This document shows positions 1 to 4,845 of a DNA stretch of 5,347 nucleotides, one piece after another (the stretch's first letter is position 1; every line of letters starts with the position of its first letter). Where the stretch lies: contig NZ_MDDW01000029.1 in NCBI RefSeq assembly GCF_001854865.1, positions 351,963 to 357,309 of the forward strand, read 5' to 3'. The DNA comes from Rhizobium sp. LCM 4573. Lineage in GTDB: Bacteria > Pseudomonadota > Alphaproteobacteria > Rhizobiales > Rhizobiaceae. The notes under the pieces were generated by a model. It was not told the DNA's origin. It worked only from the letters and a program-made list of their open reading frames with translations, and did no database searches. Made by a program: the position numbers and the translations under genes.

Positions 1-2
1 GC

Positions 3-431
3 GCCGGCGGAACCGACCACAATCTGCGCGCCGCTTATCTGCATGTTCTGGCCGATGCGCTGACCTCGCTGCTGGCGATCTTCGCGCTCATCCTTGGTCG
101 CACGAACGGCTGGATCTGGCTCGATCCGGTGATGGGCATCGTCGGCGGCCTGGTGATCGCCCGCTGGTCATGGGGCCTGATCCGCGCCACCGCCAACGTG
201 CTTCTCGATGCTCTGCCGGCGGATGAGGACCTGCCGCAGGAAATCCGGGATATCGTCGAGAACGGGGAGGACAGGATCGCGGACCTGCATGTCTGGCAGG
301 TAGGGCCGGGCCATCATGCCGCGATCGTCTCGGTGGTCACGCCGAAGCCGCGCGCGCCCGCCTTCTACAAGGAAAAGCTTGCGGTGATCCCCGAACTTTC
401 GCATGTCACGGTGGAGGTCACGCCTGCCTGA
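3..431 (+). CDS. dmeF: DmeF-like Co2+/Ni2+ cation diffusion facilitator, C-terminal part (5' end outside window)
   Basis: The frame is open from the first bases of the window to a TGA at 429-431, giving the last 142 residues of a cation diffusion facilitator. These inner-membrane proton antiporters export divalent metals; the DmeF branch is associated with cobalt and nickel. Seen: a hydrophobic segment at about residues 10-33 carrying HVLAD (residues 14-18), the H-x-x-x-D metal-site motif of transmembrane helix 5; a second hydrophobic segment at about 36-60 (helix 6, with LDPVMGI); then a cytoplasmic domain of about 75 residues containing DLHVWQVGPGHH, typical of the C-terminal dimerisation domain. 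The sequence DHNLRAAYLHVLADALTS is what I associate with the DmeF subgroup rather than zinc exporters. Helices 1-4 and any His-rich loop lie outside the window. It converges on the small minus-strand gene ending at 527. The family call is firm; metal specificity is inferred from resemblance. Confidence 0.87.
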   Translation, partial: AGGTDHNLRAAYLHVLADALTSLLAIFALILGRTNGWIWLDPVMGIVGGLVIARWSWGLIRATANVLLDALPADEDLPQEIRDIVENGEDRIADLHVWQVGPGHHAAIVSVVTPKPRAPAFYKEKLAVIPELSHVTVEVTPA

Positions 432-520
432 GCATCGCGCAACAGCGTGAAGCGGTTTTGGCGATGACGACAGGCGTAACGCAAAACTCTATGGCGTGAA
501 ACGAACCTAAAGGATCGCGC
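432..520. repeat. Degenerate copy of a rhizobial intergenic repeat
   Basis: The 95-bp gap between the convergent dmeF and small-protein genes has no reading frame and no clear intrinsic terminator. It contains blocks such as GAAGCGGTTTTGGCGATGAC (447-466) followed by GACAGGCGTAAC, and near the far side CCTAAAGGATCGCGC (506-520). From memory these match, in order and with point differences, a short noncoding sequence found at many intergenic sites in Rhizobium, Agrobacterium and Sinorhizobium genomes (GCAGCGGTTTTGCGATAACG, then GACATGCGTAAAAC). The assignment rests on recall and not on a second copy in this window; the boundaries are approximate. Confidence 0.5.
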
Positions 521-526
521 CGGGCC

Positions 527-796
527 TCAGGCGAATTCCTGATAGAGTTCCTCGACCCAATCCTGCGATACGGCAGGCGCTGCCAGTTCTTCGGCACGGG
601 TGGCTGCGCCGCTCATTTCCATCGACCATAGCGCATTGGCAAGCGAGGAGGAGAGCAGCGTGCTGCTGCCCGTCAGGGCGTCGGGAGAGCGTTGAAAGGT
701 CGCCGTTTCGCGCTGCGGGGCTTCTTCCGCTTTCCGCTCCGTCTCCGGTGTCCGGTTGGGATAGTGATAGCCGTTGAGGCCGCTATCGATCTTCAT
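527..796 (-). CDS. Small uncharacterised protein, 89 aa
   Basis: I do not recognise a domain or function. The frame starts at ATG 796-794 and ends at TGA 529-527. Codons are strongly G/C-ending and like those of neighbouring genes, which supports real coding. The product has no signal peptide or transmembrane helix. It starts MKIDSGLNGYHYPNRT, passes through a charged, probably disordered stretch (residues 17-37, rich in Glu, Arg and Pro), then a Ser/Ala/Leu helix-like segment (41-60, SLANALWSMEM), and ends in an acidic aromatic tail (SQDWVEELYQEFA). Short rhizobial hypothetical proteins with this N-terminal and C-terminal pattern seem familiar, but I cannot name a family. No good Shine-Dalgarno precedes the ATG. 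The frame stays open upstream to a TTG at 898, but that stretch reads like noncoding sequence. It lies 26 nt after the DUF1697 stop on the same strand, with a CtrA-like palindrome 26-42 nt before its ATG. Confidence 0.7.
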   Translation of the reverse strand: MKIDSGLNGYHYPNRTPETERKAEEAPQRETATFQRSPDALTGSSTLLSSSLANALWSMEMSGAATRAEELAAPAVSQDWVEELYQEFA

Positions 797-821
797 GGCG
801 CACAGACCCAGGTTCGCAATG

Positions 822-838
822 GTTAACCAGTGGTTAAC
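822..838. promoter_or_regulatory. CtrA-type box TTAA-N7-TTAAC, inside a perfect 8-1-8 palindrome
   Basis: The 17 bp at 822-838 are a perfect inverted repeat: GTTAACCA, one central base, TGGTTAAC. They contain TTAA (823-826), exactly seven bases, then TTAAC (834-838), the published alphaproteobacterial CtrA recognition pattern, and because of the symmetry the pattern reads on both strands. The site is 26-42 nt upstream of the ATG of the 89-residue gene, where a promoter should be. It also overlaps the TAA stop (825-823) of the DUF1697 gene. Direct CtrA control is inferred from the motif and position only; another regulator of palindromic sites could bind here. Confidence 0.5.
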
Positions 839-1455
839 GCCCGGAGCTTGCGCGAAGCTTGCGTCCCGTCGCTCCGAAGGTGGGGCGACTCTTGACAAAT
901 CGATGACGATGCGTGTGCGGCGGCTGGTTGCCGCCGGCCGGCTTCTCCGAGGGCCCGCGCCATTTCGGCCAGCTTTCGTACCGTGTTGAGGTTGCGGGAG
1001 GTGCCGGCCTTCAAGGCTGGCAGTTTCAGTTTCGACCGTCCGGAGCCGTTGGGATAATGAACGTAGATCTCCCGCCCGGCGACCGCCGCTTCCTCGCCGT
1101 CGGGTGCGACCATCCCGTCCAAGGCGTCCGCCGGCGCCTTGGTGGGCAGAAAATGGACGAGCAGAAAATTGGGTTTGGCTTTCGGGAAGGGCGCCTTTGC
1201 GGCGATCTCGTCAAGTTCCTTGGCCGTGCGCAGCATGACGCCGGGCTTCTTGCCGAACTTCTTCCCCAGCGCCTCGTCGAGATTCTCCGCGACGGAAGCT
1301 TCCTTGTCGCCGGAGCGGAACAATACGTTGCCGCTCTGGATGTAGGTCTGAACGTCGGTGAAGCCGATCCCTTCGCAGATCGCCTTGAGCTCTGTCATCT
1401 GAAGGGCGGTGCCGGTGACGTTCACCGCCCGAAGTAACGCGACATAGACGGCCAT
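823..1455 (-). CDS. DUF1697 family protein with an extended C-terminus, 210 aa
   Basis: This cytoplasmic protein belongs to the DUF1697 family, whose biochemical role is unknown to me. Seen: MAVYVALLRAVNVTG at the N-terminus, YIQSGNVLF near residue 40, REIYVHYPNGSGRSKL near 130-145, and GTSRNLNTVRKLAEM near 151-165, in the order typical of the family. Members usually run to about 180 residues and stop soon after the TSRNLNTV-type motif. Here the frame continues about 44 residues beyond LAEMA in a low-hydrophobicity tail ending RALTTG. The ATG at 1455-1453 is chosen because the family N-terminus begins there and GAGGG (1467-1463) sits 7 nt upstream. That Shine-Dalgarno overlaps the ptrB TGA (1468-1466), and only 10 nt separate the two genes, so translational coupling is likely. 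The tail runs through the region upstream of the 89-residue gene and ends inside the CtrA-like site, which suggests a lost stop or a frameshift. Confidence 0.85.
   Translation of the reverse strand: MAVYVALLRAVNVTGTALQMTELKAICEGIGFTDVQTYIQSGNVLFRSGDKEASVAENLDEALGKKFGKKPGVMLRTAKELDEIAAKAPFPKAKPNFLLVHFLPTKAPADALDGMVAPDGEEAAVAGREIYVHYPNGSGRSKLKLPALKAGTSRNLNTVRKLAEMARALGEAGRRQPAAAHASSSICQESPHLRSDGTQASRKLRALTTG
918..936. other. GC-rich hairpin in the DUF1697 tail region
   Basis: CGGCGGC (918-924) and GCCGCCG (930-936) form a perfect 7-bp stem with a 5-nt loop. On the minus strand it lies shortly after the conserved end of the DUF1697 domain, where a terminator might once have stood. There is no T-run after it on either strand, so it is not called a terminator. 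Confidence 0.3.
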
Positions 1456-1465
1456 TTTCCTTCCC

Positions 1466-3586
1466 TCACGCCGAGGCTGCCATCTTCCCAGCCACCTTGA
1501 TTGCGAACGAATATTCGAAGGCGATCTCCTCCAGTCGCTGGAAGCGGCCGGACTTGCCGCCATGACCCGCCGCCATATTGGTCTTCAGGAAATAGGGGCC
1601 TGCTTCCGGCGCCACTTCCCGGAGCTTCGCCACCCATTTCGTCGGCTCCCAATAGGTGACGCGCGGATCGGTGAGGCCGGAGATCGCCAGGATCGGCGGA
1701 TAGGGTTTTGCGCCCACATTGTCGTAAGGCGAGTAGGAGGCGATCCACTGATACTCCTCCTCGGACTCGATCGGATTGCCCCATTCGGGCCATTCCGGCG
1801 GGGTGAGCGGCAGCGTGTCGTCCAGCATGGTGTTGAGCACGTCGACGAACGGCACGGCCGCGATGATGCCGGCGAACTTCTCCGGCGCCATGTTGGCAAT
1901 CGCCCCCATCAGCATGCCGCCGGCCGAGCCGCCCTCGGCGATGATGTTCGCGTAGGACGTGAACTTCTGTTGATTCAGATAGTCAGCCGCCGCGATGAAG
2001 TCTTTGAACGTGTTGGTCTTGTGCTCCATCTTGCCGTTCTCGTACCAGGCAAAGCCCTTGTCCTTGCCGCCGCGGATATGGGCGATTGCATAGACGAACC
2101 CGCGGTCGGCGAGCGACAGGTTGTTGGTGTTGAATGAGGCGGGGATGGTGATGCCATAGGCGCCGTAGCCATAGAGAAGGCAGGGGGCGGTGCCGTCGAG
2201 GGCCACGTCCTTGCGGTAAAGCAGCGAGACCGGCACCAGCTCGCCATCATGGGAGGGCGCCATCACCCGGCGCGTCACGTAGTCATCCGGATTGTGTCCG
2301 GAAGGCACTTCCTGCGTCTTCAGGAGAACCCGCTCGCGCGTCACCATGTCGTAGTCGAAGAGCTGCGAAGGCGTCGTCATCGAGGAATAGGAGAAGCGGA
2401 TGACGTTCGTGTCGTATTCCGCGGCACCCGAAAGTCCCAGCGAATAGGCTTCCTCGGCGAAGGCGATGGCATGTTCGGCGCCGGTGGCGCGATCGCGCAC
2501 CACGATCCTCGGCAGGCCGTCGCGCCGCTCCAGCCAGACGAGATGGCGCGCGAACGCCATGTGGCTGATGATGAGCCGGCCCGGCTCGTGCGGCACGATC
2601 TCCTTCCAGTTCTCCTTGCCCGGCGCGTCAACCGGCGCTTCCATGATCTTGAAATCCTTGGCGTCGCCGTCATTCGTCAGGATGTAGAAGACGTCGCCGC
2701 CCTCCGTCATCGAATACTCGATGCCTTCCTCGCGCACCGCCACCAGCTTCGGCTCGGCCGTCAGGTCCCTGGTCGAGAGCAGCCGGTATTCCGACGTCTC
2801 GTGGTCGTGGATGTCGATATAGATGAAGTCGTCCAGCAGCGAGCCGCCGACGCCCATGAAGAAGCCGGGGTCCCTCTCCTCATAGACCAGCCGGTCCTCC
2901 GATTGGGGCGTGCCCAGAATGTGGTGGAAGACCTTGGACGGCCGGTGGTTCTCGTCCTGCAGCGTATAGAAGAAGCTCTTGCCGTCCGGCGCCCATACGC
3001 CCCCGCCGCCGGTATTCTCGATCACGTCGGCCAGGTCTTCGCCGGTCGCGAGGTCGCGCACCCGCAGCGTAAAATATTCGGAGCCCTTGTCGTCATAGCC
3101 CCAGATGCCCTTGGCATGATCGGTGGAATTGTCGATGCCGGAAAGCCGGAAATAATCCTTGCCCTGAGCTTCCTTGTCGCCGTCGAGCAGCACATGCTTC
3201 TCGCCGCCGTCGCGGGGTATGCGGAAATAGTGCGGCTGCTCGCCGCCCGTCACGAAGAGCGTGCCATAGGCATAAGGGCCGTCCTTCATCGGCACGGATG
3301 AATCGTCTTCCTTGATGCGTCCGCGCATTTCGGCAAACAGCACCTTCTGCAGCTCGGCCGTGTCGCCCATGCCCGCCTCCATATAAGCGTTCTCCGCTTC
3401 CAGATGGGCGCGGATTGCCGGGTCGAGCAGCGAAGGGTCCTTGAACATCGCCTGCCAGTTGTCGGCCCGCATCCAGGCATAGTCGTCCGTGCGGGTAATG
3501 CCGTGGCGGGTGTCGGTGACCGGCTTCTTCTCGGCGACGGGCGGGCTCGGCAGGTTCTGGAAGGGCGATTTCGGGGAGAGGGGCAA
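1466..3586 (-). CDS. ptrB: Oligopeptidase B (protease II), S9A prolyl oligopeptidase family, 706 aa
   Basis: A cytoplasmic serine peptidase of clan SC family S9 that cleaves short peptides, classically after Arg or Lys (EC 3.4.21.83). An N-terminal beta-propeller (about residues 60-410) would exclude large substrates, and an alpha/beta-hydrolase domain (about 420-706) carries catalysis. Visible triad: Ser554 in GGSAGG, Asp640 in LTDPRV and His675 in AAGHGG. Their spacing matches Ser532/Asp617/His652 of the E. coli enzyme as I recall it, and the length is close to its 686. No signal peptide is seen. The TTG start at 3586-3584 is preferred: GGAG (3597-3594) lies 7 nt before it, no ATG is available, and a GTG at 3652 would lie upstream of the best promoter and has a weaker ribosome site. 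Residues matching the acidic P2-site pair of enteric enzymes are Pro482 and Ser484, and one of two P1-site Glu is Pro600, so specificity may differ from the classical enzyme. Followed after 10 nt by the DUF1697 gene. Confidence 0.93.
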   Translation of the reverse strand: MPLSPKSPFQNLPSPPVAEKKPVTDTRHGITRTDDYAWMRADNWQAMFKDPSLLDPAIRAHLEAENAYMEAGMGDTAELQKVLFAEMRGRIKEDDSSVPMKDGPYAYGTLFVTGGEQPHYFRIPRDGGEKHVLLDGDKEAQGKDYFRLSGIDNSTDHAKGIWGYDDKGSEYFTLRVRDLATGEDLADVIENTGGGGVWAPDGKSFFYTLQDENHRPSKVFHHILGTPQSEDRLVYEERDPGFFMGVGGSLLDDFIYIDIHDHETSEYRLLSTRDLTAEPKLVAVREEGIEYSMTEGGDVFYILTNDGDAKDFKIMEAPVDAPGKENWKEIVPHEPGRLIISHMAFARHLVWLERRDGLPRIVVRDRATGAEHAIAFAEEAYSLGLSGAAEYDTNVIRFSYSSMTTPSQLFDYDMVTRERVLLKTQEVPSGHNPDDYVTRRVMAPSHDGELVPVSLLYRKDVALDGTAPCLLYGYGAYGITIPASFNTNNLSLADRGFVYAIAHIRGGKDKGFAWYENGKMEHKTNTFKDFIAAADYLNQQKFTSYANIIAEGGSAGGMLMGAIANMAPEKFAGIIAAVPFVDVLNTMLDDTLPLTPPEWPEWGNPIESEEEYQWIASYSPYDNVGAKPYPPILAISGLTDPRVTYWEPTKWVAKLREVAPEAGPYFLKTNMAAGHGGKSGRFQRLEEIAFEYSFAIKVAGKMAASA

Positions 3587-3593
3587 GGCAGGT

Positions 3594-3597
3594 CTCC
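3594..3597 (-). promoter_or_regulatory. Ribosome binding site that decides the ptrB TTG start
   Basis: On the minus strand GGAG at 3597-3594 is followed by 7 nt and then TTG (3586-3584). This optimal spacing, with no ATG nearby, makes TTG the best start for the oligopeptidase. Confidence 0.6.
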
Positions 3598-3618
3598 GGC
3601 AGGAATGAAAGTGTGCCA

Positions 3619-3647
3619 GAGATAGGGGCAGGCGAGGGTGAGGGCAA
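3619..3647 (-). promoter_or_regulatory. Candidate sigma-70-type promoter of ptrB
   Basis: Read on the minus strand, TTGCCC (3647-3642) and TATCTC (3624-3619) are separated by 17 nt, the ideal spacing. Transcription would begin near 3612, leaving a leader of about 26 nt that contains the GGAG ribosome site before the TTG start. The hexamers match only in part, and high-GC rhizobial promoters are loosely conserved, so this is a candidate. Confidence 0.4.
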
Positions 3648-3664
3648 GCCACGTTATGCTTGCC
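3643..3664. promoter_or_regulatory. 7-bp inverted repeat over the ptrB -35 region
   Basis: GGCAAGC (3643-3649) and GCTTGCC (3658-3664) form a perfect inverted repeat with an 8-nt spacer. It covers most of the predicted -35 of ptrB, so it could be an operator. On the plus strand it is followed by TTTTAT, which also gives it the shape of a weak intrinsic terminator for transcription running antisense out of ptrB. The two readings cannot be separated here. Confidence 0.35.
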
Positions 3665-3717
3665 TTTTATTCCGCCCTCTCACCGCGCCTCCGCCTTGCT
3701 CGGCGCACCTTGCGGGG

Positions 3718-3838
3718 GCGAGCCACGCGTCTCGACCCGTCCTTCGGACCCCAAGGGGAGAGGATGACCGCGAGGCTTGCGTCTTTCTACCTTCTCCCCC
3801 GCGGGGAGAAGGTGGTCCGAAGGACCGGATGAGGGGGA
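3718..3838. repeat. RIME-like palindromic intergenic mosaic element
   Basis: Between the end of the lysR gene and the ptrB promoter lies a run of nested palindromes. ACCTTCTCCCC (3789-3799) pairs perfectly with GGGGAGAAGGT (3803-3813) across a 3-nt loop. Next to it GGTCC (3814-3818) pairs with GGACC (3822-3826), followed by GGATGAGGGG. The left half holds an inverted, partly degraded version of the same modules: GTCCTTCGGACC (3739-3750) is the reverse complement of 3814-3825, next to CCCCAAGGGG (3749-3758). This layout and wording match my memory of the Rhizobium-specific intergenic mosaic elements (RIME). It has no reading frame of its own. It could fold in RNA and limit read-through from lysR into ptrB, though no U-run is present. 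Outer limits are approximate; related sequence may start nearer 3685. Confidence 0.75.
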
Positions 3839-3853
3839 TTGCCCAGTTCACCT

Positions 3854-4735
3854 TCACACAAAAATATGCCCTTCCTCCCGCACCAGTTCGCCCAGAAACG
3901 CGATGACGGCCTTGAGCCGCATCAGGTTGCGGCCGCTTTCGTGATAGGTCGTCCAGTAGGCGCGGCGGATCGTGATGCCGGGCAGTACCCGTACGAGTTC
4001 GGGGTATTGCCGGGCGATGTAGTCGTGCAGGATGCCGATGCCGGCGCCGGAGCGCACCGCTTCCGTCTGGCCGATGGCGCTGGAGATTTCGAAACTCGCG
4101 TCCCAGTCGCGCATGATCTCCCCGGTGAAATTGAGGGAAGGGGAGAAGATCAGGTCCTCCACATAGCCGACACGCGCATGGTCCTTCAACGCTTCCACGC
4201 TCTCCGGAATGCCGGCCTCGGCAAGATAGGCTTTCGAGGCGTAGAGCCCGAGCGTGTAGTCGGTGAGCTTGGAGGATACGAGCCTGCCGTGTTCCGGCTG
4301 TTCGATCGTGATTGCGATATCCGCCTCGCGCTGCGACAGCGAGAAGGAGCGTGGCACCGGCACGAGCTGCAGCTTCAGTTCCGGGTGGCGCCGCGTGAGC
4401 CGCCCGAGCCTTGGGGCGAGAAAGGAAACTCCGAATCCATCGGGTGCGCCGATCCTGACCGTGCCGGCGATCGCCGTATCGATCCGGCCGGTGCTTGCCT
4501 GCGCGGCCAGCATCTCCGTCTCCATCCGCTCGGCTGCCCGGAAGAAAACCTCGCCTTCCGCCGTCAGTTCGCAGCCATTGGTGCGGCGAATAAGGAGCCG
4601 CGTACGCAAATCCTCCTCCAGCGCAGTGACGCGCCTCCCAAGCGTGGCATGGTTGATACCGAGCCGGCGCGAGGCGGCAAGAATCTGTCCGCTTCGTGCC
4701 ACAGCGAGGAACATGCGCACATCGTCCCAGTTCAT
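3854..4735 (-). CDS. LysR-family transcriptional regulator, 293 aa, divergent from mmsA
   Basis: A cytoplasmic DNA-binding regulator of ordinary LysR length. The N-terminal winged helix-turn-helix covers about residues 1-60 (MNWDDVRMFLAVARSG, then helix-turn-helix at about 17-36 with AASRRLGINHATLGRRV, and the wing near ELTAEG). A linker helix at about 62-88 is followed by an inducer-binding domain at about 90-293 with the familiar READIAI (136-142) and AVRSGAGIGIL (226-236) segments. The ATG at 4735-4733 is chosen because MNWDD is the usual family start and GGAG (4746-4743) lies 7 nt upstream; an in-frame start 10 codons earlier would run into the operator-like repeat. Divergent orientation over a 110-bp gap is the classic LysR arrangement, so mmsA is the likely target, with autoregulation, and a catabolic intermediate the likely inducer. 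Target and ligand are inferred. Confidence 0.92.
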   Translation of the reverse strand: MNWDDVRMFLAVARSGQILAASRRLGINHATLGRRVTALEEDLRTRLLIRRTNGCELTAEGEVFFRAAERMETEMLAAQASTGRIDTAIAGTVRIGAPDGFGVSFLAPRLGRLTRRHPELKLQLVPVPRSFSLSQREADIAITIEQPEHGRLVSSKLTDYTLGLYASKAYLAEAGIPESVEALKDHARVGYVEDLIFSPSLNFTGEIMRDWDASFEISSAIGQTEAVRSGAGIGILHDYIARQYPELVRVLPGITIRRAYWTTYHESGRNLMRLKAVIAFLGELVREEGHIFV

Positions 4736-4757
4736 TCGCGCTCTCCAATATCGAATT

Positions 4758-4798
4758 TTGCACAACGGATGCGTAAACTACGGCGTTGCGTTGTGCAA
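4758..4798. promoter_or_regulatory. Putative LysR operator in the lysR-mmsA intergenic region
   Basis: TTGCACAACG (4758-4767) and CGTTGTGCAA (4789-4798) are a perfect 10-bp inverted repeat with 21 nt between. Each arm also contains a near-palindromic TTG-N2-CAA core, and the two cores are centred 33 bp apart, close to three helical turns, which suits two dimers of a LysR tetramer on one DNA face. The repeat lies 23 nt upstream of the lysR start and 47 nt upstream of the mmsA start. Binding by the adjacent LysR protein is inferred from position and symmetry. Confidence 0.6.
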
Positions 4799-4813
4799 TC
4801 ATGGGGTTATCAT
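4786..4813 (+). promoter_or_regulatory. Candidate mmsA promoter
   Basis: TTGCGT (4786-4791), a 16-nt spacer and TATCAT (4808-4813) form a weak sigma-70-like promoter whose -35 overlaps the right arm of the inverted repeat, as expected for a LysR-activated promoter. Transcription would begin near 4820. The -35 match is poor, so confidence is low. Confidence 0.35.
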
Positions 4814-4845
4814 CGGGGAAACCTAGAAGATCGGAGGAGCATCCC

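Noticed and set aside
887..891. GACTC, a CcrM (GANTC) methylation site near the CtrA-like box
   Set aside because: GANTC sites also occur elsewhere in the window inside genes, for example GACTC near 1764 and GATTC near 1973, so a single copy here has no weight.
892..897. TTGACA on the plus strand, a perfect -35 hexamer
   Set aside because: No suitable -10 and no plus-strand gene follow; the minus-strand reading of the region is well supported.
797..898. N-terminal extension of the 89-residue protein to a TTG at 898
   Set aside because: The 34 extra codons overlap the DUF1697 tail and the CtrA-like palindrome and do not look coding; the ATG at 796 begins a plausible conserved N-terminus.
2249..3301. 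Long plus-strand open frame of 350 codons
   Set aside because: It lies wholly within the ptrB gene on the other strand, is Arg/His/Val-rich as expected for an antisense shadow of GC-rich coding DNA, and has no recognisable domain.
3789..3813. 11-bp hairpin as an intrinsic terminator of lysR
   Set aside because: The stem is strong, but no T-run follows on the minus strand, and the hairpin is a standard module of the RIME-like repeat.
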